Source: Bufo bufo
Lineage: Eukaryota > Chordata > Amphibia > Anura > Bufonidae
Direction: 5' to 3'
DNA: 64,000 nucleotides
Assembly (NCBI RefSeq): GCF_905171765.1
Contig: NC_053389.1
Location: 782,508,772-782,572,771, forward strand
In this document: in pieces, positions 44,651 to 55,441 of the stretch
Numbering within the stretch: the stretch's first letter is position 1
Layout of the letters: each line of letters opens with the position of its first letter
The notes under the pieces: model-generated
Seen by the model: only the letters and a program-made list of their open reading frames with translations
The model's database searches: none
What the model was told of the DNA's origin: nothing
Program-made: the position numbers and the translations under genes

Positions 44651-44656
44651 GTAGTA

Positions 44657-45391
44657 CAGGGTGGGCCATTTATATGGATACACCTTAATAAAATGGGAAT
44701 GGTTGGTGATATTAACTTCCTGTTTGTGGCACATTAGTATATGTGAGGGGGGAAACTTTTCAAGATGGGTGGTGACCATGGCGGCCATTTTGAAGTCAGC
44801 CATTTTGAATCCAACTTTTGTTTTTTCAATAGGAAGAGGGGGGTCATGTGACACATCAAACTTATTGGGAATTTCGCAAGAAAAACAATTGTGTGCTTGG
44901 TTTTAACATAACTTTATTCTTTCATGAGTTATTTACAAGTTTCTGACCACTTATAAAATGTGTTCAATGTGCTGCCCATTGTGTTGGATTGTCAATGCAA
45001 CCCTCTTCTCCCACTCTTCACACACTGATAGCAACACCGCAGGAGAAATGCTAGCACAGGCTTCCAGTATCCGTAGTTTCAGGTGCTGCACATCTTGTAT
45101 CTTCACAGCATAGACGATTGCCTTCAGATGATACGAGATGTGCAGCACCTGAAACTACGGAATGTGCAGCACTGTGAAATTCCCAATAAGTTTGATGTGT
45201 CAAATGACCCTCTTCCTATTGAAAAAACAAAAGTTGGATTCAAAATGGCCGACTTCAAAATGGCCGCCATGGTCACCACCCATCTTGAAAAGTTCCCCCC
45301 CTCACATATACTAATGTGCCACAAACAGGAAGTTAATATCACCAACCATTCCCATTTTATTAAGGTGTATCCATATAAATGGCCCACCCTG
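44657..45391 (-). mobile_element. Mariner-like element, internally deleted
   Basis: Very long inverted ends: CAGGGTGGGCCATTTATATG at left and its complement at right, similarity continuing for about 240 bp on each side (44657-44890 and 45170-45391), with TA at 44655-44656 and 45392-45393. Only the transposase C-terminus remains between them. At 735 bp this is a deletion derivative of an approximately 1.3-kb mariner. Confidence 0.85.
44951..45148 (-). pseudogene. C-terminal fragment of a mariner-like transposase
   Basis: The minus-strand frame ends in WEKRVALTIQHNGQHIEHIL and stop at 44951, preceded by LRILEACASISPAVLLSV. This is the pattern of mariner transposase C-termini (final helix, then a G-x-H-I-E-H ending). 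The DDD catalytic domain is missing. Confidence 0.7.
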
Positions 45392-45568
45392 TAGATATCA
45401 CCTGCAGTCATACAAAACACCACAGATAACACAGTGATAACTCTCTAAGTACAGATAATGTAGTAGATGGGTGTGAGCCCACAGAATTCAGAACACACAC
45501 AGTGTGACCTGAAGTCTGGGGCCAGGATACAGCAAGGTGGCCATATTCTCAATCCACCCTCATCACTA

Positions 45569-47133
45569 CACTGCGTGCAGAATTATTAGGCAAATGAGTA
45601 TTTTGACCACATCATCCTCTTTATGCATGTTGTCTTACTCCAAGCTGTATAGGCTCGAAAGCCTACTACCAATTAAGCATATAAGGTGATGTGCATCTCT
45701 GTAATGAGAAGGGGTGTGGTCTAATGACATCAACACCCTATATTAGGTGTGCATAATTATTAGGCAACTTCCTTTCCTTTGGCAAAATGGGTCAAAAGAA
45801 GGACTTGACAGGCTCAGAAAAGTCAAAAATAGTGAGATATCTTGCAGAGGGATGCAGCACTCTTAAAATTGCAAAGCTTCTGAAGCGTGATCATCGAACA
45901 ATCAAGCGTTTCATTCAAAATAGTCAACAGGGTCGCAAGAAGCGTGTGGAAAAACCAAGGCGCAAAATAACTGCCCATGAACTGAGAAAAGTCAAGCGTG
46001 CAGCTGCCAAGATGCCACTTGCCACCAGTTTGGCCATATTTCAGAGCTGCAACATCACTGGAGTGCCCAAAAGCACAAGGTGTGCAATACTCAGAGACAT
46101 GGCCAAGGTAAGAAAGGCTGAAAGACGACCACCACTGAACAAGACACACAAGCTGAAACGTCAAGACTGGGCCAAGAAATATATCTAAAGACTGATTTTT
46201 CTAAGGTTTTATGGACTGATGAAATGAGAGTGAGTCTTGATGGGCCAGATGGATGGGCCCGTGGCTGGATTGGTAAAGGGCAGAGAGCTCCAGTCCGACT
46301 CAGACGCCAGCAAGGTGGAGGTGGAGTACTGGTTTGGGCTGGTATCATCAAAGATGAGCTTGTGGGGCCTTTTCGGGTTGAGGATGGAGTCAAGCTCAAC
46401 TCCCAGTCCTACTGCCAGTTTCTGGAAGACACCTTCTTCAAGCAGTGGTACAGGAAGAAGTCTGCATCCTTCAAGAAAAACATGATTTTCATGCAGGACA
46501 ATGCTCCATCACACGCGTCCAAGTACTCCACAGCGTGGCTGGCAAGAAAGGGTATAAAAGAAGAAAATCTAATGACATGGCCTCCTTGTTCACCTGATCT
46601 GAACCCCATTGAGAACCCGTGGTCCATCATCAAATGTGAGATTTACAAGGAGGGAAAACAGTACACCTCTCTGAACAGTGTCTGGGAGGCTGTGGTTGCT
46701 GCTGCACGCAATGTTGATGGTGAACAGATCAAAAAACTGACAGAATCCATGGATGGCAGGCTTTTGAGTGTCCTTGCAAAGAAAGGTGGCTATATTGGTC
46801 ACTGATTTGTTTTTGTTTTGTTTTTGAATGTCAGAAATGTATATTTGTGAATGTTGAGATGTTATATTGGTTTCACTGGTAAAAATAAATAATTGAAATG
46901 GGTATATATTTGTTTTTTGTTAAGTTGCCTGATAATTATGCACAGTAATAGTCACCTGCACACACAGATATCCCCCTAAAATAGCTAAAACTAAAAACAA
47001 ACTAAAAACTACTTCCAAAAATATTCAGCTTTGATATTAATGAGTTTTTTGGGTTCATTGAGAACATGGTTGTTGTTCAATAATAAAATTAATCCTCAAA
47101 AATACAACTTGCCTAATAATTCTGCACTCCCTG
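45569..47133 (+). mobile_element. Tc1-like transposon, second family, nearly intact
   Basis: Ends CACTGCGTGCAGAATTATTAG and the complement at right (CTAATAATTCTGCACTCCCTG), with TA at 45567-45568 and 47134-47135. An inner copy of the tip (GCATAATTATTAGGCAACTT) lies at about 45750 and its mirror at about 46930, the IR/DR layout. The length of 1565 bp is that of a full Tc1 element. Transposase frame is complete except for one small shift. Confidence 0.93.
45787..46805 (+). pseudogene. Tc1-like transposase with a single 2-nt frameshift
   Basis: Frame 1 (45787-46188) carries the N-terminal HTH pair (MGQKKDLTGSEKSKIVRYL, then ITAHELRKVKRAA). At about 46180 an extra AT in AAATATATCTAAAG shifts the frame and creates a stop. 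Frame 2 from about 46189 to the stop at 46803-46805 carries the DDE domain: VLWTDE (D), IFMQDNAPSH (D), SPDLNPIE (E). About 338 codons overall. One lesion suggests a fairly recent copy. The two-base insertion in an AT run could also be a sequencing error, in which case the gene would be intact. Confidence 0.92.
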
Positions 47134-47135
47134 TA

Positions 47136-47815
47136 CAGAACATACAGGGTAATACAGCGCCACATACCTCTTACATCCAGTGACGTCTCTTTGATGTAGA
47201 TGTTCTCTTTCCTCATCTTCTCCTTTCAGACCTTCAGACCAGACCACCAGTTTTCAGCCATTTCTCGTCTCTGCGGTTTGACAAACAAAATCTTAGTTTA
47301 CTACTTTTCCGTCATCTTCCCATCTTCTGGACAAATCATCCTACAACCCCAAATACTGTGCAGCTGTACTCTCCAATACTATACTGCAGAAACAGATAAT
47401 CCCCCTGATAATAGTAGTACCATGCAGATAAAGCCCTTCAAAAATTATTGACACACAATGTCCTAAAATAACTGCACCCAGCAAATATTGCCCCTGACAC
47501 TAATAGTGTAAACATAACGTCCCCCAAAAATAATTGTGGTAAGCTGATACTGTGCCAAGGTGCCCCCACAGTAATAGTGCTCCCCAAAGTCCCACCAATA
47601 GTAATAATTTTCTGCTAGAGCACACATGGTAGTAATAGTGCTTCTACAGTGCCCCCAGCATGTCCCCACTGTGCTCCAGAAGTAATAATGCTCCCATAGT
47701 GCCCATACTAGTAATCATGTTTCCCATAGACCCCCAGTAGTAATAAAGCCCACCATAATGCCCCCCAGTAGTAATAATTCTCCTCATAATGTTCCAGTGC
47801 AAGAAATACCCCCTT
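47136..47815. repeat. Degenerate short-period repeat (GTAGTAATAAT/GCCCCC type), left part
   Basis: From about 47400 on, words such as CCCCAGTAGTAATAAT and ATAGTGCCC recur about every 30 bp. The pattern resumes at 49533 after the TTAA-flanked element, so the element inserted into an existing array. The first 250 bp are unassigned. Confidence 0.65.
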
Positions 47816-48682
47816 TTAACCACCTCAGCTCCCCTAGCTTAAACACCCTTAATGACCAGGCCACTTTTTACACTTCTGCACTAGACTACTTTCACCGTTT
47901 ATTGCTCGGTCATGCAACTTAGCACCCAAATGAATTTTACCTCCTTTTCTTCTCACTAATAGAGCTTTCATTTGGTGGTATTTCATTGCTGCTGACATTT
48001 TTGCTTTTTTTTTATTAATCAAAATTTAACAAAAGTTTTGCAAAAAAATGACATTTTTCACTTTCAGTTGTAAAATTTTTCCAAAAAAACGACATCTATA
48101 TATACATTTTTCTTTAAATTTATTGTTCTACATGTCTTTGATAAAAAAAAATGTTTGGGTAAAAAAAAATGGTTTGGGTAAAAGTTATAGCGTTTACAAA
48201 CTATGGTACAAAAATGTGAATTTCCGCTTTTTGAAGAAGCTCTGACTTTCTGAGCACCTGTCATGTTTCCTGAGGTTGTACAATGCCCAGACAGTAGAAA
48301 AAACCCCACAAATAACCCCATTTCGGTAAGTAGACACCCTAAGGTATTCGCTGATGGGCATAGTGAGTTCATAGAACTTTTTCTTTTTTGTCACAAGTTA
48401 GCGGAAAATTATGATTTTTTATTTTTTATTTTTCCATACAAAGTCTCATATTCCACTAACTTGTGACAAAAAATAAAAACTTCCATGAACTCACTATGCC
48501 CATCACGAAATACCTTGGGGTGTCTTCTTTCCAAAATGGGGTCACTTGTGGGGTAGTTATACTGCCCTGGCATTTTAGGGGCCCTAATGTGTGGGAAGTA
48601 GTTTGAAATCAAAATGTGTAAAAAATGCCCTGTGAAATCCTAAAGGTGCTCTTTGGAATTTGGGCCCCTTTGCCCACCTAGG

Positions 48683-48905
48683 CTGGTATCGCCGTACTCA
48701 GGAGAAGTTGGGCAATGTGTTTTGGGGTGTTATTTTACATATACCCATGCTGGGTGAGATAAATATCTCGGTCAAATGCCAACTTTGTATAAAAAAAATA
48801 GGAAAAGTTGTCTTTTGCCGAGATATTTCTCTCACCCAGCATGGGTATATGTAAAAAGACACCCCAAAACACATTGCCCTACTTCTTCTGAGTACGGCGA
48901 TACCA
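48683..48905. repeat. 223-bp inverted repeat inside the TTAA element
   Basis: TGGTATCGCCGTACTCAGGA ... ACCCATGCTGGGTGAGA forms the left arm, and TCTCACCCAGCATGGGT ... CTGAGTACGGCGATACCA the right arm, with an AT-rich centre near 48790. Confidence 0.88.
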
Positions 48906-48999
48906 GATGTGGAGCCTTACAGGGGGGTGATCAATGACAGGGGGGTGTTCAGGGAGTCTATATGGGGTGATCACCCCCCTGTCATTGATCACCCCCCTG

Positions 49000-49094
49000 T
49001 AAGGCTCCATTCAGACGTCCGTATGTGTTTTGCGGATCCGATCCATGTATCCGTGGATCCGTAAAAAACATACGGACGTCTGAATGGAGCCTTA
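49000..49094. repeat. Short palindrome (TAAGGCTCCATTCAGACG ends)
   Basis: Ends TAAGGCTCCATTCAGACGTC and its complement at right; centre around GGATCCGATCC. It resembles the Harbinger-type MITE words at 26012, but there is no direct target duplication. Confidence 0.75.
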
Positions 49095-49279
49095 CAGGGG
49101 GGTGATCAATCACAGGGGGGTGATCAGGGAGTCTATATGGGGTGATCAGGGGTTAATAAGGGGCTAATAAGTGACAGGGGGGGTGTAGTGTAGTGGTGTT
49201 TGGTGCTACTTATTACTGAGCTGCCTGTGTCCTCTGGTGGTCGATCCAAGCAAAAGGGACCACCAGAGGACCAGGTAGC

Positions 49280-49322
49280 AGGTATATTAGACGCTGTTAT
49301 CAAAACAGCGTCTAATATACCT
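49280..49322. repeat. Perfect 19-20-bp stem hairpin
   Basis: AGGTATATTAGACGCTGTT and its exact complement AACAGCGTCTAATATACCT are separated by a five-base loop. A second hairpin of GCGCGCG type follows at about 49394-49432 (CCTGTGAACGCGCGCG arms). Confidence 0.9.
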
Positions 49323-49532
49323 GTTAGGGGTTAAAAATCGCCGCTGGAACGATCGCCACTGGCAGGCTGTAGATCCACTCGCTCACCTTCCGATCCTGTG
49401 AACGCGCGCGCCTGTGTGCGCGCGTTCACAGGAAATCTTGCGTCTCGCGAGATGACGCATAGATGCGTGACTCTGCCTGAAGCTGCCGCCTCCGGAACGC
49501 GATCCTGCGTTAGGAGGTCCGGAGGCGGTTAA

Positions 49533-50300
49533 TACCCGAGTTGAGCTAGTGTCCCCATAGTGCCCCCATAATGTGCCAGTATAAAAAAAACTTATATAGT
49601 GCCCCCAGTAAATGCCCCATAGTGCTCCTCTCCCCACTTCCTCCTGATCCCCCCTATAATGTACCAGTATAAAATGCCCCATATATAGTGCCCCAGGATT
49701 TATACTGCCGCCTACTGTTATAATGCCGCCTGCAGTGCCCCCTGTAGTTATATTCCTCCGTTTAGTGTCCTCAGAAATTATATTTCCTTAGCACCTTCGC
49801 CATACAGTCCTATGTAAATAAACACTATTCCCACCCTCCGCCATAGAGTCCCATATAAATACCATCACACCATCTCTCCAGCCCCCTCCAATATACAGTT
49901 CCATGTAAATAACATCCCTCTCTATCTATTTCCCCCTCCAAAATACAGTGCCATGTAAATAATATCACCCCCTCCCCGGCAGCCCTCAACATACAGTTCC
50001 ATGTAAATAACATCACCTTCTCAATATTTAGTACCATATAAATAACATCACTCCCTCCCCCAGACACCTTCAACATACAGTCCCATGTGAATAAAATAGC
50101 CCCCTCCCCAGCCACCTCCAAAAAGCAGTCCCATATAAATAATATTACCCCTTAACATGCAGTTACATATAACTAACATCACCCTACCCCAGCCAATTCC
50201 AAATTTCAGTCACATGTTATTAACATCCCTCCACCTCACTGTCTCATGTAAATAACATCCCTCCCTTCAGCCCTAACATACAGTCCCAGTTAAATAACTA
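49533..50300. repeat. Degenerate 45-60-bp repeat, right part of split array
   Basis: Starts with ATAGTGCCCCCA-type words continuing the array left of the TTAA element, then about nine units of ACAGTCCCATGTAAATAACAT followed by CCCCCTCCCC (49790-50290). Confidence 0.75.
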
Positions 50301-50581
50301 CAACTCCCAACATTGCTCTGCCTCCCACACTGAGTAATCTTCACTTACCTCTCCTCATGTAGCAGACCTCGCCTCAGCCTCTTCCCAGGACTTCTCTTTA
50401 CTGCTGAGCCGTCCTCTCCTGCACGGGTCACATGATGGTGACATCACCCCAGGTCCTTTTCAGCTACTGCATTTAGAACTGATCACATGACGTGTGAGGT
50501 CATCACAGGTCCTTCAGCTCTTGCAGTGCATTAGATTCAATTGTATTGCCGTCCTGAGGATGGCATAACAGTTATATCTAA

Positions 50582-50993
50582 GGGTACGTTCACACTAGCG
50601 TTTTTCTTTTCTGGTATTAAGTTCCGTCACAGGGGCTCAATACCGGAAACAAACTGATCAGTTTTAGCCTAATGCATTCTGAATGGAGAGCAATCCGTAC
50701 AGGATGCATCAGGATGTCTTCAGTTCAGTCCCTCTTATGTTTTTTGGCCGGAGAAAATACTGCAGCATGCTGCAGTTTTCTCTCCGTCCAAAAATCCTGA
50801 ACACTTGCCGGAATACCGGATCCGGCATTAATTTCGATTGAAAGACCTTTAAAAATGAGAAAAAATAAATACCGGATCTGTTTTTTCCGGATAACAACCA
50901 GAAAGATGGATCCGCCTCACAAATGCATCTGTTTGTGTCCGGGTTGCCGGACCCGGCAGGCAGGAATCCTCTGCCACAAGTGTGAAAGTACCC
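50582..50993. mobile_element. Harbinger-type MITE, second family
   Basis: Ends GGGTACGTTCACACTAGCG and the complement of GGGTACTTTCACACTTG, flanked by TAA (50579-50581 and 50994-50996). The interior has several CCGGA-type words (ACCGGATCCGG). Non-coding. Confidence 0.82.
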
Positions 50994-50996
50994 TAA

Positions 50997-52015
50997 CAGG
51001 CAGGCAGGACATTCGGGGCCTGGGACAAAACATCAGGGGCCCAGGCACCGAATGTTTTGACCTAGCAACACCCCTGCCTTTAACCCTCTCTTCACCACAA
51101 ACTAATAGGAACATTAGATGCAATGACATCTCTTTTTATATGCCCTTTAACCCCTAGGTCACACTAGACCTCCAAGTGCTATTAACTACTAAATCAAGGA
51201 AGCCCGTCATGCATATTATCAGTCAATCTTTGCCTAAACCCAAAAAACACCCTATACTAAAAACATCTTATTTAACGTGTGTAGAAAGTTGAAAATATAG
51301 GGGAGAGGTTTTGTCTCCTCCATGAACCACCATTCAAACCACAGGTTGTGTCTATGGGGAGGACATGATTTTATATAGTCAGTAATGGCACTGGTCACCC
51401 ACGTACGTTTGGTTATGTAATCTACGAGCTCCACTATAAAAGGGTTAATTGTCACTTAGAAGTAAAAGACCGAGTGGGACACCAGCATAAATCAGGTTTA
51501 TTAAAAGGTATTTCCATTAACCATCGCTGGTCCCGATTCATGAGGTCCTCGTTATCTATTAACCTTGATTTGCCTCCTGCTCTGCGTAACAGGCTGCAAA
51601 ATAGTGAGCCTAATATCTGATATCTAATCTAATATCTAATCTCAGATGCACACAAGACGGTGGAGTTTTTCTCCATCCCATAAATCAACTTGCAATATCT
51701 TATTCGTCTGATTATTGCGAATATAGTGCCAGAATGCAATTTAGACTCTCTCCGTGCTGTTTACTGAGTCATTTTATCCAGTAAAATAGACGATGCTTCA
51801 TGTAGGATTAAAGAGGATCTGGCGTAATTGAAGCCACCTCGTGACAGCAATATGTTTTATGAGGGATGAGAGAAATTGTGCAGACCAGCCACGGCGAGGC
51901 ATTTCATGGACTTGGATATCAAATCTTCTTGTGGAGGATTGCCGTATGATAGTGACATCTGAAAGGAATGCGCTCTGTGGATGAAGAAACCACAGGTACC
52001 TATTTCTAAATGATC
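50997..52015. other. Unassigned sequence
   Basis: No supported feature; frames under 70 codons only. Confidence 0.4.
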
Positions 52016-52140
52016 TTTAAAGGGCTTCTGTCAGCAGTTTTGTACCTATGAAACTGGCTGACCTGTGCCTGGCAGCTGAAGGCATCTGTGTTGGCCCATG
52101 TGAGCCATGTTGTACAAATCTGATGAAAGATTCCCTTTAA
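52016..52140. mobile_element. Short MITE with TTTAAAGGG ends
   Basis: Starts TTTAAAGGGCTTCTGTCAG and ends AAGATTCCCTTTAA, imperfect inverted tips of the same TTTAAAGG-type seen at 26612 and 54908. 125 bp. Confidence 0.5.
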
Positions 52141-52389
52141 GTTGGAAACTCTCTTTAAAATCCACTTTATGTTGTGTAGCTACCTTATTGCTAGGACCTG
52201 ATGGGTTGATGTAGAGTTGATCTGTAAGTAGTATGAGACACGTATTAAGCAGCCTCCCTAATAAAGCGCTAGTCTTCCCATCTAGACATCACCAAAGAAC
52301 ATGACAGACTCCATTATATATGGTAGGACTGCACCTTTTGAGAAGGCCATGGTCATGCAATGCCTCAAATAAGATATTGGAGATGTTCT

Positions 52390-52715
52390 ATCACACTGTT
52401 ATGGAGAGCGTTATATTCTTTGCAATAGTGTGCTCGGAAGCAGTATTATGGTTTCGGACCGGAATAAAATCAAGGAACTGATCAGGAAAGCCGGCAAGGT
52501 TGCGGGTCCCTGTTACCGGAAATTGAGTCAGTGATGGAGGAAAGGATACCAACAAAGCTGAAACAGATCACTATTAACCAGTCTCACCCGCCACACTACT
52601 CGATAGTAGAAAACCAGAAGAGTAGCTACAGCGACAGGTTCATTCAGCTGAGGTATGGCATGGAGTGATTCCGGAAATCATTCATACCGGTTTGCCATCA
52701 CACTACATAACAAGC
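52390..52715 (+). pseudogene. Degraded C-terminus of a LINE ORF2
   Basis: A plus-strand reading with shifts gives SDRNKIKELIRKAGKVAG (about 52458-52512) and then SHPPHYSIVENQKSSYSDRF followed by FRKSFIP. This order (R-K-A-G, then S-H-P-L/P, then a serine-rich R-F/FRxSFxP block) is a common ending of vertebrate LINE ORF2 proteins. Frames are broken by at least two shifts and a stop. No other part of the LINE was found; clade uncertain. Confidence 0.5.
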
Positions 52716-53398
52716 ACGGCGAGGAGCGGAAATTGGGATGGAAGTTCTAACATATCATATAGTTACTAGGGCCGATGTATGCAAACAATGTTGTTTCCTT
52801 TTGTTTTTATGCCTCGCTTTTTCTTTGTTTGATTGCCTTGTATTCTTTGTTACGATATTTAACTTTTGGGCACTAAGTTATTGAACAATCCATCGTTACT
52901 AAATTATATGTAGGCTGAGCTGCTAAGGCGACACCGCATTTTCCTCAATTGGATTAAGACATTTTAACATATCTTATCTTATTTTTGTAGGACGAGGGCC
53001 TCCGTTGAGCACTGGTGGTTCATGTTGTCCGACGAATCTGGCACTGCATTGAGGTTTCCGTTACAAACAGAAACCGGTGGCAAAATGTCAATAAAATACT
53101 CTGATCATGAAAAGGGTTTTATAATACATAAGGGCTGATAATTCTTTCAATTTGGACTCTTATCTCTAAGTTTTCAAGGCATTCTGATTAGGTCCTTAAA
53201 GGGGCTGTCCCACAAAAAATATTCTACAGTTTTCAAACCAGCACCTGGATCTGAATACTTTGTAATTGCATGTCATTAAAATTTTTGTATAGCCACTGAG
53301 CTATTCTATAACTGTATAGCACCATCTGCTATCTACCCTTTTTTTTTTTGTCCTGCTCACTGAGATTGCCGCACATGCTCAGTTCCATCCTTCAACTG
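52716..53398. other. Unassigned sequence with a MITE-like left end
   Basis: CCTTAAAGGGGCTGTCCCAC at about 53195-53214 resembles the left end of the TTTAAAGG MITE group; the downstream minisatellite may be internal to it, but no right end was recognised. The rest is AT-rich. Confidence 0.4.
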
Positions 53399-53640
53399 CC
53401 TCCTGAGCTGTGATAGGGAGAGCTGAGACACGCCTCCTGAGCTGTGATAGGGAGAGCTGAAACACGCCTCCTGAGCTGTGATAGGGAGAGCTGAGACACG
53501 CCTCCTGAGCTGTGATTGGGAGAGCTGAAACACGCCTCCTGAGCTGTGATAGGGAGAGCTGAGACACGCCTCCTGAGCTGTGATAGGGAGAGCTGAGACA
53601 CGTCTCCTGAGCTATGATAGGGAGAGCTGAGACACACACC
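53399..53640. repeat. 34-bp minisatellite, seven units
   Basis: Units CCTCCTGAGCTGTGATAGGG + AGAGCTGA(G/A)ACACG repeat exactly at 34 bp with few substitutions. Because 34 is not divisible by three, minus-strand frames cycle through all three phases and show a 34-residue period. Confidence 0.95.
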
Positions 53641-53916
53641 CTTAGCTCCAGCAGAGAAGACATGCTTTCTGAGCTGTTAGTTTGATATACATTTAGTAAG
53701 CAATGAATGGTGAGATTTCTGGATCCATGTGAGGTGCAGGGCTGGTTCTACAGTAGCTTTGTTAGAAAGAGATTGTCATGTACTATATGATGTCTGACTT
53801 CCATTTTTTATATTAATCATGGTGAGTGTTTCAGTTTTGTGACAACATTTTTTATGTGCCTAAAGTACCTCAAACACTGCATATTTGTCCCCATATACAG
53901 TAGCTCTTTTTTTAAA

Positions 53917-54222
53917 AGGGGTTGTGTAGGCAGTATATAGTGATGACCTATCCTCAGGATAGGTCATCAATATCTGATTGGCAGGAGTCTGGAACACAGC
54001 ACCTCCGCTGATAGGCTGTTTGAAGAGGAGGTGGTGCTCAATTCAAGTGATTGAAGGGAGCACTTGTAATTACTCTGTGCAGCCACAGCAAGGGAGACAA
54101 AGCACAACATAACAAAGAGTTCACATGGAGAGCCACCTCCTTTCGAAACAGCTGATCTGCGGTTGTGCTGGGTGTTGAACCCCCGCTAATCAGATGTTGA
54201 TGACCTATCTTGCACAACCCCT
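53917..54222. mobile_element. MITE with AGGGGTTGTG ends
   Basis: Ends AGGGGTTGTGTAGG and the complement of AGGGGTTGTGCAAG, each bordered by TTAAA. An inner palindrome CTATCCTCAGGATAG lies at about 53949. GATGACCTATC words are shared with the copy at about 60232-60602. Confidence 0.75.
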
Positions 54223-54237
54223 TTAAATCCGTGCTTT

Positions 54238-54552
54238 TCTTCCCCTGTTCTCAGCATCACTGCATCCTGGCAGGATGTTAACATGCCGAGCTTCCTGTTT
54301 TTATCAGCTTCCTGCAATGTTTTCTAACAGATCCCAGCATGCTTTGCTCTGCAGTGTTTTTCAGGGCTTGCTTTGGCAGATGTAGGGGTTGTGTCTACTG
54401 CAGAGGGAAAATTGTGTCAGGCAGAGCAACCCATGAGAAACATTACAGAGCAAAGCATCCTGGAATTGGTTAGAAAATGCAGCAGAAAGCACATGGAGTA
54501 AGCCATGCAACATCCTGCCAGGATGCAGGGATGCTGAGAACAGGGGAAGGAA
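54238..54552. repeat. Imperfect foldback of about 315 bp
   Basis: CTTCCCCTGTTCTCAGCATC (about 54239) pairs with GATGCTGAGAACAGGGGAAG near 54530; inner arms TTCTAAC...CAGCATGCTTTGCTCTG and CAGAGCAAAGCATCC...GTTAGAAAATG also pair. Probably a MITE; no target duplication recognised. Confidence 0.7.
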
Positions 54553-54907
54553 AGTGCTGACACGAAAAACATCTCTGACATCACTCAATGCTCTGCAGCT
54601 ATTGGCTGAAGATGTACCTCACAAGCTTCATGCTCTGCCTCCCATGGACTCTGTACCTATTTCTGTAATTTTCTAGTATTATTACTCACATTATGCATAA
54701 GCTTGTGGTAAAAGGGGTGATCTCTCTGAAGATTTTCAAAATCTTCTACCACCTGCTTTCCATGTAGATAACTGCATGTGGTTCCAGGAAGCTGCGTTAT
54801 TAGACACATTCCCTGTGCCTAAATGTGTATTCAGGGGGCAGGGCACCTCAGAAAGGTTGGGGCACCATGCAAAAGGGACAGAGCTTTGTACAAAGGAGGG
54901 AGACCTT
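54553..54907. other. Unassigned sequence
   Basis: No supported feature. Confidence 0.4.
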
Positions 54908-55441
54908 TAAAGGGAACCTGTCACCTCCCAAAACCATCCCAAGCCGCCAGCAGTACCTGCGTGTAGCCAGCAGTGTGTTTCAGATGATGTCTTTCTTCCT
55001 GAAGGCAGATGCAGCAAAAGTACTGAAAACATTGTTTTATTACCTGCCCGGGCGCTTCTCGACACATGCTTGAAGTCACGGAGTCAGCGGCCTCCTTGCT
55101 TCAAGTCACAGTAACCACGCCCCCTTCCCTGCCCCTTCGCTGTGACTGACAGCGCTTATGCACGAGAGTTCAGCTGCCTTTGCCGAACTGCCTGCTGTCA
55201 GTCATAGCGAAGGGGCAGGGTAGGGGGCGTGGTTACCATGACTTGAAGCAAGGAGGCCGCTGCCCCCTTGACTTCAAGCATGTGTGGAGAAGCACGCCGG
55301 CAGGGGATAAAATAAAGTTTTCAGTACTTTTGCTGAATCTGCCTTCAGGAAGAAAGGCATCATCAGAAACACACTGCTGGCTACACGCAGGTGCTGCTAG
55401 TGGCTTGGGATGGTTTTGGGAGGTGACAGGTTCCCTTTAAA
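54908..55441. mobile_element. Foldback MITE with TTTAAAGGGAACCTGTCACC ends
   Basis: The left end TTAAAGGGAACCTGTCACCT is the inverse complement of the right end, and pairing continues inward almost to the centre (about 55165), giving arms near 250 bp with CTTCAAGTCA/TGACTTGAAG and CGCTGTGACTGACAG/CTGTCAGTCATAGCG blocks. The whole 530-bp element is nearly one hairpin. Confidence 0.85.

Larger units (their letters stand above)
47820..49528. mobile_element. TTAA-flanked (piggyBac-like) non-autonomous element, 1.7 kb
   Basis: TTAA at 47816-47819 and 49529-49532; inner ends CCACCTCAGC and the complement of CCGCCTCCGG share CC(A/G)CCTC. The interior is almost entirely foldback: about 48340/48480 (TGTCACAAGTTAG arms), 48683-48905, 49000-49094 and 49280-49322. 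No transposase. The TTAA target plus terminal CC suggests piggyBac, but the short matched tip leaves this uncertain. Confidence 0.65.

Noticed and set aside
44207..44854. 215-codon minus-strand frame overlapping the mariner element
   Set aside because: Half of it is translated inverted terminal repeat; no transposase motif.
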